A stretch of 64,000 nucleotides of DNA, from assembly GCA_963789785.1 (NCBI GenBank), contig CAWBNC010000038.1, positions 124,001 through 188,000 of the forward strand, given 5' to 3'. The translations under genes were made by a program, and so were the position numbers. Source of the stretch: JAEULH01 sp963789785. Lineage in GTDB: Bacteria; Pseudomonadota; Alphaproteobacteria; Rhodospirillales; Defluviicoccaceae. Shown here in pieces: positions 43,317-53,020 of this stretch. The notes under the pieces are model-generated. The model had not been told where the DNA came from and searched no databases. It was given only the letters and a program-made list of their open reading frames with translations. Within the stretch, counting starts at the first letter, position 1, and each line of letters opens with the position of its first letter.

Positions 43317-43895
43317 TCAATAGGGCACGCCGCCGGTGCGGGCCGCCCGCAGTGCGTTTGCATACCATACGAGCTCGTCCAGAAAACGGCCGACCCGGCG
43401 CTCGTGGGCTTTGTCGAGAGCTACGCCATCCTCGTCGAATTGCGTGCCGACCTTCGGCACCGGGTAAAGCGATGGGATGGACGGCATGCCAAGCTCGGCC
43501 AGCGTCGCCCGGAGCTGCATGGCCGCACGCACGCCGCCGAACATGCCGGCCGAATAACAGGCGATGGCCGAAGGCCTCCAGAACCACTCCTCGAGGAAAT
43601 GGTCGAGCAGGTTCTTCAGCGCCGGCGGGATGCCGTGGTTGTACTCGCCGCTGACGATAAGAAAGCCGTCTGCCCGGCGAAGACGCGCCGCTATCTCTTC
43701 CAGGGGCGCCGGCGCATCACCATCCGGATACTCCTTGTACATGCGATCGAGGAGCGGCAGTCGGAGCTCGAGCGGATCGAGCAGATGGGCGGCGTGGCCG
43801 CGGGCTCCGACCTGATGAACAAGAAACCGTGCGAGCTTAATGCCCTGTCGAGCGCCTCGAACGGAGCCGTAGACGATGACGAGGTCGAGCGGCAT
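43317..43895 (-). CDS. NADPH-dependent FMN reductase family protein
   Basis: Flavodoxin-fold reductase of 192 residues: LVIVYGSVRGARQGIKLARFL (FMN phosphate loop), PLLDRMYKEYPDGDAP, ADGFLIVSGEYNHGIPPALKNLLDHF (the SPEYN-type flavin site, here SGEYN), AIACYSAGMFGGVRAAMQLRATLAELG. Such enzymes reduce FMN, quinones, azo compounds or chromate. Monocistronic, with an AEC transporter remnant downstream. Substrate unknown. Confidence 0.9.
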   Translation of the reverse strand: MPLDLVIVYGSVRGARQGIKLARFLVHQVGARGHAAHLLDPLELRLPLLDRMYKEYPDGDAPAPLEEIAARLRRADGFLIVSGEYNHGIPPALKNLLDHFLEEWFWRPSAIACYSAGMFGGVRAAMQLRATLAELGMPSIPSLYPVPKVGTQFDEDGVALDKAHERRVGRFLDELVWYANALRAARTGGVPY

Positions 43896-44123
43896 GTCGA
43901 AACACTCCTGCGCTGGGGCCGGCGGCGCGTCGGCCGCAGCGAAACGAGCTTAACCATGCGCGGCGGGCATTGCACCAGCCGAGGCGGGATGACATGGTGC
44001 CAGCCTGCGCTGCACGAGCCGGGTGGCGCCGTGCCAGCGAGACAATAATCCATCGGATGATAACCGCTTACGTTGCCCGGCCGGCGCGGGCCCGCGGTTG
44101 TCCTGAACCATAAGGAGATTTGC

Positions 44124-44450
44124 GTGAGCATCGGCATCAACACCGCAGCAGGCGAGAAGCTGACCTCATACGCCGAGCGGATGGAGAGGCTCCTCGACGA
44201 CATCGATGCGCTCAAGGACGACCTCAAGGATCTTAAGGCGCAGATAAAAGGCGACGGCTACAACGTCCCGGCGCTGACCCGCCTTGTCGCAATCCGTCGC
44301 AACAAGCGGCGTGCCGACATGGAAGCCGAGCTGCTGAACGATCTCATTCTCTATGCGCATGTCACCGGGACGCCGCTTGACATCGCCTTTGCCGGCGATG
44401 AGCCTCCGGAAACGCCGGTCATGGCCGGCGAGGCGATCGGCGACGATTAA
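44124..44450 (+). CDS. DUF2312/GapR-like protein
   Basis: 108 residues from a GTG with AAGGAG seven bases upstream. The core LTSYAERMERLLDDIDALKDDLKDLKAQIKGDGYNVPALTRLVAIRRNKRRADMEAE (quoted in part: ERMERLLDDIDALKDDLKDL and GDGYNVPALTRLVAIRR) follows the GapR pattern of a long helix and a basic patch that grips overtwisted DNA. It differs from canonical GapR by MEAELLNDLILYAHVTGTPLDIAFAG and an acidic C-terminal extension. Probably a nucleoid-associated paralogue. DNA binding is inferred from family. Confidence 0.78.
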   Translation: MSIGINTAAGEKLTSYAERMERLLDDIDALKDDLKDLKAQIKGDGYNVPALTRLVAIRRNKRRADMEAELLNDLILYAHVTGTPLDIAFAGDEPPETPVMAGEAIGDD

Positions 44451-44584
44451 ATCGAGCGAACACACGACCGCCGGTGCCAGCAACGCCGCACTACCAGAGG
44501 GCGTGATCGCCGTCACTGCCACACGTATTCCGTTAAGCCATTGTCAAGATCTTGGCAGCAGTGGCAGCGACGGAGGACACGACG

Positions 44585-44785
44585 ATGGCGCAGGCGCTCG
44601 GATCATGGGCCGAAACAACGCCGCCAAATGGTGCCGCGACCGGCGTCGTTAGCTGCGAACAAACGTCCGGCGCCGAGGAACGGTCTCTACCGGATCTAAG
44701 CCGGCTCGGGCTGCTGCTCTGCTTCGCATCGGCCGTGTTGACCCTGATCGGCGTCGGCTCGGCCTTGGAGCGGATGTTCTCATAA
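44585..44785 (+). CDS. Small membrane protein, hypothetical
   Basis: 66 residues from an ATG with GGAGG about nine bases upstream: MAQALGSWAETTPPNGAATG, then a C-terminal membrane helix LGLLLCFASAVLTLIGVGSAL. No family recognised. The ribosome site and helix make it plausible, but it is short and could be spurious. It converges on trkH. Confidence 0.4.
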   Translation: MAQALGSWAETTPPNGAATGVVSCEQTSGAEERSLPDLSRLGLLLCFASAVLTLIGVGSALERMFS

Positions 44786-44829
44786 TTTGCGCCCCCTGAC
44801 CGGTCGGCCTGGAAACGCCGGTTCCTCGC

Positions 44830-46317
44830 TCAATGTCGCCAGAAGCGCGGCGAGAACAGCGCCAGCACCGTGAAGAACTCGAGGCGGCCGAGGAGCATGG
44901 CGCCCGAAAGGAGCCATTTCGCCGAGTCGGGCAAGGACGAGAAGTTGCCCGCCGGGCCGATGATGGGACCGAGGCCGGGTCCGACGTTGCCGAGCGCGGT
45001 CGCGGCGCCGCTGACGCAGGTAATCAGGTCAAGTCCGGTCATCGCCAGCAGAATGCTTAACACCGCGGTGGTGATCAGATACAGGCCCATGAACAGCAAG
45101 ACACCGGCGACGACGTCACCGGCGACGGTCCGGCCGTTGTAGGTGGCGGCGAACGCGCCGTGCGGGAAGATCAGGCGCTGGATGTAAACCTTCAGCGCCA
45201 GGCCGAGGATATCGAAGCGGAACGCCTTGATGCCGCCGGCAGTCGAGCCGGTACAACCGCCGACGAAGGTAAGGAGAAAGAACAGCACCTGGGCGAAATC
45301 GCCCCACACGGTGTAGTCGTTGGCAGCATAGCCCGTCGTCGTGATAATAGAAATCGTATTGAAGACGGAGAGGCGGAGGGCGTCATTTGCGTCCACATCG
45401 CGCATGAGCCACAGCCAGATCGTGAGCCCGAGCGCGACTGCAACGACAAAGCGGAGGTAGCTCCGCACCTGCTCGTCACGGAGCAGGAAGAAGCGGCCGC
45501 GACGCTGTGCCATGCGGACGTAGAGCAGGAACGGCAGGCTGCCGAGCAGCATGAACAGCGAAATGATCCACTCGATCGCGGGGCTGCGGAAGTACCCCAC
45601 CGAGTTGTCGGAGGTGGAATAGCCCCCGGTCGACAGGGTTGTCATCGCGTGGACCGCAGCCTCGAGCCAGGTCATCCCGGCGAAGTGGAGAAAGCCCATG
45701 CAGACGACGGTCATGCCGCCATAGACCAGAAGCAGCATGGCTGCGAAGCGGCCGGCCTGGGGCACAGCCTTGTCCGAGCGCTCCGAGGATTCGAGCCGAA
45801 AGAGCTGCATCCCGCCGATCTGCAGGAAGGGCAGCATGGCGAGGCCGACGACGATGAAACCGATGCCACCGATCCACTGAAGCAGGCCTCGCCACAGCAG
45901 AATGCCGGGTGGCGCCGTATCCAACCCGGCCAGCACCGTCGAGCCGGTGGTGGTCAGGCCGGACATGGTCTCGAAGAAGGCATCGGTGAAGTTCATCCCC
46001 AGGCCTGAAAACATCAAAGGCAGGGAGCCGGCGACCGTTGCGCACAGCCAGACCCCGGTCGTGAGGATAAAGCCCTGGCGAATGCTGAGGTTCAGGCGCG
46101 CGCCACTCGTCGTCAGCAGCAGCGAGACCCCGGCGAACACGGTAACCCCGGCGGAGACGGAGAACACCCTCCAGTCGGGATTGCCGTAGGCGCCGTCGAC
46201 CAGAGCCGGGACGATCATGACCGCGCCCAGCGCAGTCACGAACCAGCCGATGATATGGATGACCGGAACCAGCGCGAGGTTCTCGTGTGCCCGCCCCGTT
46301 CGGCTCATCGCAGCCAT
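44830..46317 (-). CDS. trkH: Trk-type potassium uptake protein TrkH
   Basis: 495-residue inner-membrane K+ channel subunit. Four pore-loop repeats are visible with their selectivity glycines: MSGLTTTGSTVL, TTLSTGGYSTSDN, SIITTTGYAANDY and SGAATALGNVGPGLG, together with GGIGFIVVGLAMLPFL and VGGCTGSTAGGIKAFR. It works with the cytoplasmic regulator TrkA, which is not in this window. Start at 46317; an ATG at 46308 (MSRTGRAHE) is an alternative. Confidence 0.94.
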   Translation of the reverse strand: MAAMSRTGRAHENLALVPVIHIIGWFVTALGAVMIVPALVDGAYGNPDWRVFSVSAGVTVFAGVSLLLTTSGARLNLSIRQGFILTTGVWLCATVAGSLPLMFSGLGMNFTDAFFETMSGLTTTGSTVLAGLDTAPPGILLWRGLLQWIGGIGFIVVGLAMLPFLQIGGMQLFRLESSERSDKAVPQAGRFAAMLLLVYGGMTVVCMGFLHFAGMTWLEAAVHAMTTLSTGGYSTSDNSVGYFRSPAIEWIISLFMLLGSLPFLLYVRMAQRRGRFFLLRDEQVRSYLRFVVAVALGLTIWLWLMRDVDANDALRLSVFNTISIITTTGYAANDYTVWGDFAQVLFFLLTFVGGCTGSTAGGIKAFRFDILGLALKVYIQRLIFPHGAFAATYNGRTVAGDVVAGVLLFMGLYLITTAVLSILLAMTGLDLITCVSGAATALGNVGPGLGPIIGPAGNFSSLPDSAKWLLSGAMLLGRLEFFTVLALFSPRFWRH

Positions 46318-46403
46318 GATTGCCCCAGTAGCAGCGAACGATCGTTCCGGCTGGACCGCAGATGGAACTTCATGAAACGGCGCGCTCCGCCGCCGCCCGC
46401 GCC

Positions 46404-46778
46404 TCAGGCGCTTTGCTGGATCATGGGTCCGAGCGGCCGGCCGGCGAAGATGTGCACGTGAAAGTGGTCGACTTCCTGATTGGCGTCACGACCGATGTTC
46501 GCAAGAATGCGATAGCCGCTGTCGACGACGCCAAGCGCTCGCGCCGTCTCCGCCACCGCGATGAAGAAGCCGCCAACCTCGTCTGCCGGTGCGGTGGCTG
46601 TGAAGTCGTCGAGCGAGATGTAACGGCCTTTCGGAACGACCAGGACATGAACCGGCGTTCGCGGCTGGATGTCGTGGAACGCCAGCGCGAAATCGTTCTC
46701 GTAGACCTTCTTGCACGGGATCTCGCTACGGAGGATCCGGGCGAAGATGTTGTCGTTGTCGTAAGTCCCTGTAGCCAT
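46404..46778 (-). CDS. hinT: HIT family protein HinT
   Basis: 124-residue purine nucleoside phosphoramidase: YDNDNIFARILRSEIPCKKVYEN, FHDIQPRTPVHVLVVPKGRY and the histidine triad HFHVHIFAGRPLG. Downstream of hisE by 11 bases on the same strand, the usual alphaproteobacterial his-operon end (hisA-hisF-hisE-hinT). Confidence 0.93.
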   Translation of the reverse strand: MATGTYDNDNIFARILRSEIPCKKVYENDFALAFHDIQPRTPVHVLVVPKGRYISLDDFTATAPADEVGGFFIAVAETARALGVVDSGYRILANIGRDANQEVDHFHVHIFAGRPLGPMIQQSA

Positions 46779-46789
46779 GGTCTGCTCCC

Positions 46790-47134
46790 TTAGTCCGGCC
46801 GTCCGCTGCGCTCCCGCCCCGCCTTCTCCGCAAGCCCCGAGATCCCCTGTCGGCGCGCGAGCTCAGCCCACACTTCGGCCGGCCTGAGCCCCGCATCGGC
46901 CCAGAGAACGAGCAGATGATAGAGAAGATCGGCGCTTTCGGCGGCAATGCGCTCCGGTTCGTCCAGCGCCGCCACCACCACCTCGACAGCTTCCTCCCCG
47001 AACTTGCGGGCGATCTTGCCGCGGCCCTCGCCAAGCAGGCGTGCGGTGTAGGAGGTCTTTGCGTCGCCGCCGCGGCGCTCTTCGATGACCGCGAAAAGCG
47101 CTTCGAGGACACGGGCATCGACTTCAGCCGACAT
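46790..47134 (-). CDS. hisE: Phosphoribosyl-ATP pyrophosphatase HisE
   Basis: Second step of histidine synthesis. 114 residues: VLEALFAVIEERRGGDAKTSYTARLL, GRGKIARKFGEEAVEVVVAALD, ESADLLYHLLVLWADAGL with the acidic Mg-binding residues (EE and D-L-x-Y-H). Its 5' end overlaps hisF by 11 bases. Start at 47134 is the family start. Confidence 0.94.
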   Translation of the reverse strand: MSAEVDARVLEALFAVIEERRGGDAKTSYTARLLGEGRGKIARKFGEEAVEVVVAALDEPERIAAESADLLYHLLVLWADAGLRPAEVWAELARRQGISGLAEKAGRERSGRPD

Positions 47135-47909
47135 CGACGGCGGATCCGACGTCCATGCGCACGAGGATCCCCGCGCGGTCGAGATGGGCCTTCGCTTCGG
47201 CGATCGTGAACGTGCCGAAGTGGAAGATCGAGGCGGCAAGTACGGCCGACGCGTGGGCGTCGCGCACGCCTTCGACGAGATGGTCGAGCGAACCGACGCC
47301 GCCCGAGGCGATCACCGGGACGCGCACCGCGTCGGCGATCGTGCGGGTCAGCGGAATGTCGAAGCCGACCTTGGTCCCGTCGCGGTCCATCGAGGTCACG
47401 AGCAGTTCGCCCGCGCCGTAGCCGACCATCCGCCTTGCCCAGGCGACCGCGTCGATCCCGGTGGGCGCGCGCCCGCCGTGAGTGAAAATTTCGAAACGAT
47501 CCGGCCCCACCGTTTTCGCGTCGACCGAGACGACGATGCACTGGCTGCCGAACTTTTCCGCCGCTTCAGCGACGAATTCCGGCATCTTCACCGCCGCGGT
47601 GTTGATCGAGACCTTGTCGGCGCCGGCGAGAAGGAGCCGGCGGATGTCCTCGATCGTGCGCACGCCGCCGCCCACCGTGAGCGGCATGAAACACTGCTCC
47701 GCCGTCCGCCGGACGACATCGAGGATGGTGTCGCGATTTTCGTGGCTGGCGGTGATGTCGAGGAAGCAGAGCTCATCGGCGCCGGCGGCGTCATAGAGCC
47801 GGGCCTGCTCAACCGGGTCGCCGGCGTCGATCAGGTCGACGAAGCGCACGCCCTTGACGACGCGGCCGCCTTCGACGTCGAGGCAGGGAATGATCCGGAC
47901 CTTAAGCAT
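47124..47909 (-). CDS. hisF: Imidazole glycerol phosphate synthase subunit HisF
   Basis: Cyclase half of IGP synthase, a TIM barrel of 261 residues: MLKVRIIPCLDVEGGRVVKG (D11 catalytic), VDLIDAGDPVEQARLYDAAGADEL, LTVGGGVRTIEDIRRLLLAGADKVSIN, CIVVSVDAKTVG (second catalytic Asp), THGGRAPTGIDAV, VIASGGVGSLDHLVEG. Its ATG overlaps the hisA stop by eight bases. Intact. Confidence 0.95.
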   Translation of the reverse strand: MLKVRIIPCLDVEGGRVVKGVRFVDLIDAGDPVEQARLYDAAGADELCFLDITASHENRDTILDVVRRTAEQCFMPLTVGGGVRTIEDIRRLLLAGADKVSINTAAVKMPEFVAEAAEKFGSQCIVVSVDAKTVGPDRFEIFTHGGRAPTGIDAVAWARRMVGYGAGELLVTSMDRDGTKVGFDIPLTRTIADAVRVPVIASGGVGSLDHLVEGVRDAHASAVLAASIFHFGTFTIAEAKAHLDRAGILVRMDVGSAVDVG

Positions 47910-48691
47910 CGCCACGCGCTCCCGCCGCGCCGGCCCGTGCCGCGCCAGTGCTGGTACCCGAACTGGTGGCAAGCAACGCCACTGCCGCGGCCGGGTCGAT
48001 CCGGCCATCGTAAAGCGCCCGCCCGCAGATAACACCGGCGATCTCGCCCGCCCGTGCCGCCGACCTTGAGCGCACGCAGGTCGTCCATCGAGGCGATCCC
48101 GCCCGACGCGATGACCGCCGGAGATACCGCCCGCGCCAACGCCAAGGTCGCCTCGATATTCGGACCCGTCAGCACGCCGTCGCGGGCGATGTCGGTGTAG
48201 ATGATGGCCGCGACGCCGTCGTCTTCGAACCGGCGGGCGAGATCGAGCGCGGAGATCCCGCCGGCCTCCGACCAGCCCTCGACCGCGGCCTCGCCGTCGC
48301 GGGCGTCAATCCCCACAGCAATGCGTCCGGGAAAGGCGCGGCAGGCGTCGCGGACCAGCGCCGGCGTGCGCACTGCCGCGGTCCCGAGCACTATCCGGCT
48401 TACCCCGTTCTCCAGCCATTGAGCAACGGTCGCCATGTCGCGGATGCCGCCGCCGAGCTGCACGGGGATATCCACCGCCGCGACGATCGCGGCCGCCGCC
48501 GCGGCATTGACCGGCCTCCCGGCGAAAGCGCCGTTGAGATCGACCACGTGTATCCATGGGCAGCCGGCCGAGGCGAACGCGCGTGCCTGCGCCGCCGGAT
48601 CGGCATTGAACACGGTCGCCGTCGCCATTTCGCCGCGCAGCAGGCGGACGCAGGCCCCGTCCTTCAGGTCGATGGCAGGATAGAAGATCAT
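47902..48691 (-). CDS. hisA: ProFAR isomerase HisA (one-base frameshift near the 3' end)
   Basis: TIM-barrel isomerase of histidine synthesis: MIFYPAIDLKDGACVRLLRG, GCPWIHVVDLNGAFAGRPVN, VDIPVQLGGGIRDMATV, RIAVGIDARDGEAAVEGW, IIYTDIARDGVLTGPNIEAT, VIASGGIASMDDLRAL. Near 48050 one extra G breaks the frame; repaired it continues GGTAGEIAGVICGRALYDGRIDPA and ends RGDA at 47902. Repaired length is 262 residues. The start overlaps the hisH stop by four bases. Confidence 0.92.
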
Positions 48692-49334
48692 GGCCGCCAC
48701 GTGAGGAAGTTGCCGATCAGCCGCAGCCCCACCGCCTGGCTTTTCTCCGGGTGGAACTGGGTGCCGACCAGATTGTCGCGGCCGATGACCGCGGTGACAG
48801 GGCCGCCATAGTCGACGGTAGCGAGGGTATGACCGGGATCGGCGCAGACAAAGCCGAAGCTGTGGACGAAGTAGGCATGCGCGCCTGACCCGATGCCGCC
48901 AAAAAGCGGATGCTCGGGGCGCACCAGGTCGAGCTCGTTCCAGCCCATGTGCGGAATTCTTCAGCGCTGGATCCGCCGGCTCAAGCTCGGCGACCTCGCC
49001 GTGGATCCAGCCGAGTCCGGGATGATCGCCATGCTCGCGGCCGATATCGGCGAGCAGCTGCATGCCGACGCAGATGCCCAGGAAGGGTCGGCCGCGTTCG
49101 ATAACGGTGCGCCGCAGCGCCTCGCCCATGCCGGGCAGAGCGTCGAGACCGCGGCGACAGTCGGCGAAAGCGCCGACCCCCGGCAGGACAATGTGGTCGG
49201 CCTGGTCAACGTCGGCCGGGTCGGCGGTGACGCGAACTTCGGCTGCGAGACCTCGCCTCGCGCGACGCCCGCTCGAAAGCCTTGGCGGCGGAGCGCAGAT
49301 TGCCCGAGCCATAGTCGACGATCGCCACGATCAC
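48688..49334 (-). CDS. hisH: IGP synthase glutaminase subunit HisH (two one-base frameshifts)
   Basis: Class I glutamine amidotransferase giving ammonia to HisF. From a GTG: VIVAIVDYGSGNLRSAAKAFERA; break near 49255; then GLAAEVRVTADPADVDQADHIVLPGVGAFADC, RPFLGICVGMQLLADIG (nucleophile Cys); break near 48955 (an extra A in AAGAATT); then IPHMGWNELDLV, AYFVHSFGFV and GTQFHPEKSQ with the His-Glu of the triad. About 214 residues when repaired. The start overlaps the DUF2628 stop (GTGA). Confidence 0.9.
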
Positions 49335-49724
49335 GGCGCGTACTCCGCGGCGAGCTGCGGGTGGCGCTCGAAGAACCGATGCTCGGCCGCGTCGCCGTCG
49401 GAAGCGGCGACGATATCGCTCTGGATAAAGCCGCGGCGCTCTAGGCTCCAGCGCCTCAGGTCGTTGCCGATGACCCCGATGATGAGAGCGAGACCAAGTG
49501 AAATGATCGTCTGGGTGGCAACGCTGGCGTTCAGCCAAGCCATGATAGCGTTGACCATCGCCTCGACAAAAAACAGTCGCGAGTGCGACGAGCCACAGCC
49601 GGCACCAGATCGCCCACACCACGGAGAAGAAGAAAGCCGGCCAGCAGAAGCCTTCCTTGACGACGACGATGTCGCGGTCGGGATCGAGGCCATGGCGGCG
49701 CGTGTGAACCGTGAAGACCTTCAT
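49331..49724 (-). CDS. DUF2628 membrane protein in the his operon (one-base frameshift)
   Basis: Starts MKVFTVHTRRHGLDPDRDIV, VVKEGFCWPAFFFSVVWAIWCRLWLVALA; one extra A in a run of six near 49570 breaks it; it continues FFVEAMVNAIMAWLNASVATQTIISLGLALIIGVIGNDLRRWSLERRGF and ends HPQLAAEYAP. Three hydrophobic segments. The DUF2628 family is found between hisB and hisH in many Rhodospirillales, where its role is unknown. About 130 residues repaired. Confidence 0.85.
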
Positions 49725-49755
49725 CCTACTGCTGAATCTTCCTGATACCGGCTAC

Positions 49756-50356
49756 TCACAGGGAGCCGCCGAGAACGCCCTTGGTGGAGGGCACGGCATC
49801 GGCCTTGCGCGGATCGATCTCCACCGCCTCGCGCAAGGCGCGCGCCAGTCCTTTGAAGCAGGCTTCGCAGATGTGATGGCTGTTTTCGCCATACAGCGTT
49901 TCGACGTGCAACGTCAAACCGGCATTCTGGGCGAAAGCCTGGAACCACTCCTTGACCATCTCGGTATCGAGCGCGCCGAGCTTCGGCTGATTGAAGGCGA
50001 CCTTCCAGATCAGGTACGGCCGGTTCGAGGCATCGACCACCACCCGCGATCAGGGTTTCATCCATCGCCGACAGGGCCTGGCCGTAGCGGCGAATGCCGC
50101 GGCGCTCGCCCAGCGCTTGCGCCACCGCCTGGCCGATGACGATGCCGACATCCTCGGTGGTGTGGTGGCTGTCGATATGCAGATCGCCCTCGGCCTTGAC
50201 CGTCAGATCGACGAGGCTGTGGCGGGCGAGCTGGGCCAGCATGTGGTCGAGAAAGCCGATGCCGGTGGCGATGTCGTAGCGGCCGGTGCCGTCCAGGTCG
50301 ACCGTCACCGCCACCTTCGTCTCGCTTGTCGCCCGCTCGATCGTTGCCGTGCGCAT
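49756..50356 (-). CDS. hisB: Imidazoleglycerol-phosphate dehydratase HisB (one-base frameshift)
   Basis: Seen: TSETKVAVTVDLDGTG, GIGFLDHMLAQLARHSLVDL, GDLHIDSHHTTEDVGIVIGQA (metal site), RYGQALSAMDETLI; an extra G in a GGT repeat near 50045 breaks the frame; then VVVDASNRPYL, TEMVKEWFQAFAQNAGLTLHV, YGENSHHICEACFKGLARALREAV, STKGVLGGSL. Repaired length is 199 residues, the monofunctional form. It is the first gene of the leftward hisB-DUF2628-hisH-hisA-hisF-hisE-hinT operon and is divergent from hslV. Confidence 0.93.
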
Positions 50357-50546
50357 GGGCTCTCCGTTGCCGACTTCGAGGCGGTTTTAGCAGGATTGTG
50401 CCGCGTGCGCACCGCCGCTCATTGCGGATCTCGCCGCGACCGCGAGGCGGTGGCGCAACTTGACCCGCTCCGCCTTCCTGCCTACATCGTCGAAACATTC
50501 GATACCGGCGCCGTGGGCGTCGATCTTCATCCGGAAACCGCTCTCC

Positions 50547-51095
50547 ATGAAACCTGACGATCAACGTTCGTGGCATGGCACAACCATCCTCGCCGTTCGC
50601 AAGAACGGGCAGGTCGTGATCGCCGGCGACGGCCAGGTTAGCCTCGGCAACACGATCATCAAAGCGAACGCGCGCAAGGTCCGCCGGATCGGCGACGGCG
50701 CGGTGCTTGCCGGTTTCGCCGGAGCCACGGCCGACGCTTTTACCCTGTTCGAGCGGCTGGAGGCCAAGCTGGAGCAGTATCCGGGGCAGCTGACCCGAGC
50801 CTGCGTCGAGTTGGCCAAGGACTGGCGGACGGATCGCTACCTGCGCCGGCTCGAGGCGATGATGGCGGTGGCCGACGTACAGGTTTCGCTGGTGCTGACC
50901 GGCACCGGCGACGTGCTCGAACCGGAACACGGGCTGATCGGCATCGGCTCCGGCGGCAACTACGCCCTGGCGGCGGCCCGCGCGATGATCGACCGGGACG
51001 ACATGGACGCCGCCGCGATCGCCAGGCGGTCGCTGGAGATCGCTGCAGACATCTGCGTCTTTACCAACCGCAACATCCTTGTTGAAAGCCTATGA
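50547..51095 (+). CDS. hslV: HslV, protease subunit of the HslVU (ClpQY) complex
   Basis: Proteasome-like threonine protease of 182 residues. A short propeptide MKPDDQRSWHG is removed to expose the catalytic Thr of TTILAVRKNGQVVIAGDGQVSLG. Further marks: KVRRIGDGAVLAGFAGATADAFTL, YLRRLEAMMAVAD, GIGSGGNYALAAARAM. Its stop overlaps the hslU ATG by four bases. Confidence 0.95.
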   Translation: MKPDDQRSWHGTTILAVRKNGQVVIAGDGQVSLGNTIIKANARKVRRIGDGAVLAGFAGATADAFTLFERLEAKLEQYPGQLTRACVELAKDWRTDRYLRRLEAMMAVADVQVSLVLTGTGDVLEPEHGLIGIGSGGNYALAAARAMIDRDDMDAAAIARRSLEIAADICVFTNRNILVESL

Positions 51096-52406
51096 CCAGC
51101 TTTACCCCGCGCGAAATCGTTTCCGAGCTGGACCGCTACATCGTCGGCCAGAATGACGCCAAGCGGGCGGTCGCGATCGCGCTGCGCAACCGCTGGCGTC
51201 GCCAGCAGCTCGACGACGGCATGCGCCAGGAGGTGCTGCCGAAAAACATCCTCATGATCGGCCCGACCGGCGTCGGCAAGACGGAGATCGCGAGACGTCT
51301 GGCTAATCTGGCGCAGGCGCCGTTCCTCAAGGTCGAGGCGACCAAGTTCACCGAAATCGGCTATGTCGGTCGCGACGTCGAGCAGATCATCCGCGACCTG
51401 GTCGAGATCGCGGTGCACATGACCCGGGAGCGGCTGCGCAAGGAGGTCATCGCGCGCGCCGAGCTTGCCGCCGAGGACCGGGTCGTGACGGCGCTGGTCG
51501 GCGACAAGGCCAGCCCCGAGACCCGCGACCGGTTCCGCCGGATGCTGCGGGCGGGCGAGCTGGCCGATCGGGAGGTCGAGATCCAGGTCACCGACAGCGG
51601 CGGGATGCAGCTGCCAACCTTCGACATCCCGGGCATGCCCGGGGCGCAGATGGGCATGCTGAATATCAACGAGATGCTGAGCAAAGCCTTCGGCGGCTCC
51701 GCCGACCAAGACAAAGAAAATGTCGGTCGCGGACTCCTACGACGTGCTGGTCAGCCAGGAGGCGGACAAGCTTCTCGACGAGGACCGGATCGTCAAGGAG
51801 GCGATCGAGGCGGTCGAGAACAACGGCATCGTCTTTCTCGACGAGGTCGACAAGATTACCGCGCGCTCCGAACGGGTCGGCGCCGACGTCAGCCGCGAGG
51901 GCGTGCAGCGCGACCTGCTGCCGCTGATCGAGGGCACCATCGTCGCGACCAAGCGCGGCAATGTCCGCACCGATCACATCCTGTTCATCGCTAGCGGCGC
52001 ATTCCACGTCGCCAAGCCGGCCGACATGCTGCCGGAGCTGCAGGGCCGTCTGCCGATCCGCGTCGAGCTGAAGGCGCTGACCCGCAATGACTTCGTGCGC
52101 ATCCTGACCGAGCCGGAGGCCAGCCTGATCAAGCAGTACAAGGCGCTTATGGCGACGGAAGAGGTGACCATCGGCTTCACCGACGACGCCATCGAGGAGA
52201 TCGCGACGCTCGCCGCGGAGATCAATCAGGGCGTCGAGAATATCGGCGCCCGCCGGCTGCAGACGGTGATGGAGAAGCTGGTCGAGGAGATCAGCTTCTC
52301 GGCCTCGGAGCGCGGCGGCGAGCGCATCGAGATCACCGCCGCCGACGTCCGCACCCGCGTTGGCGAGCTGGCCAAGAACGCCGATTTGACCAGGTTCATC
52401 CTGTAA
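51092..52406 (+). CDS. hslU: HslU, ATPase subunit of the HslVU protease (one-base frameshift)
   Basis: AAA+ unfoldase feeding HslV. Seen: TPREIVSELDRYIVGQNDAKRAVAIALRNRWRR, NILMIGPTGVGKTEIARRLA (Walker A), FTEIGYVGRDVEQIIRDLV, then after a break near 51712 (one extra base before AAGACAAAG) KKMSVADSYDVL, NNGIVFLDEVDKI (Walker B), SREGVQRDLLPLIEG, RLPIRVELKAL and the C-terminal TRFIL that docks into HslV. Repaired length is 437 residues. Confidence 0.94.
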
Positions 52407-52417
52407 GCCTTCAGCCG

Positions 52418-53005
52418 TTACCCCCGCAGTCGGCGGAGCAGGACGTAGAGCGCGCCCTCGCCGCCGTCGGCCGGCGCGGCGTGGCTGAAAGCGAGGATGC
52501 GCGCCCGGTTCCCCGGCAGGTTGAGCCAGTGCGGTACGTTGGTCCGGAGCACGCCGACGGCGCCTTCCGTGCGATAGCCCTTGCCGGTGATGACGAGCAC
52601 GCAGCGCTTGCCCGCCGCCTGAGCGCCGGCGAGAAAGCCGTCCAACGCTGCGTGGGCCTCGCTCTGGGTCATGTTGTGCAGGTCGATCCGGCGCTCGGGC
52701 GCGATCAGGCCGCGGCGGAGCTTGGCCAGGGTGCGCTTGTCGAGGCCGGCGGCAACCCCCGGCGTCAGCTCCGGCGGTGTGGCGGGACGGACCCGGATCG
52801 GCGGTGACGGCAGCGGGGCGGGAGATACGGGATCAGGCTTGCGCGCGGTGTCTTCGACTGCTGACTCCCGGCTTGGAACCGGCGTCCTGACGAGGACCGG
52901 GGGCGGCGGCCGCCGCTTCTTCAGCGGCCTGATCCCCTCGGTTACCCGCTGCCATAGCTCCCGGTCGGGCGCCTCGCCGTCGCCGTTCCTATCCTCGCCC
53001 GGCAT
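52418..53005 (-). CDS. Smr domain protein
   Basis: 195 residues. A disordered Pro-rich N-terminal part (KKRRPPPPVLVRTPVPSRES) leads to KLRRGLIAPERRIDLHNMTQSEAHAALDGFL and VLVITGKGYRTEGAVGVLRTNVPHWL. The DLH and GKG motifs define the Smr (MutS2 C-terminal) nuclease-like fold. Such stand-alone Smr proteins usually follow mltA directly in alphaproteobacteria; here a lut operon lies in between. Confidence 0.9.
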   Translation of the reverse strand: MPGEDRNGDGEAPDRELWQRVTEGIRPLKKRRPPPPVLVRTPVPSRESAVEDTARKPDPVSPAPLPSPPIRVRPATPPELTPGVAAGLDKRTLAKLRRGLIAPERRIDLHNMTQSEAHAALDGFLAGAQAAGKRCVLVITGKGYRTEGAVGVLRTNVPHWLNLPGNRARILAFSHAAPADGGEGALYVLLRRLRG

Positions 53006-53020
53006 CGTCGTCGCCCGTGG

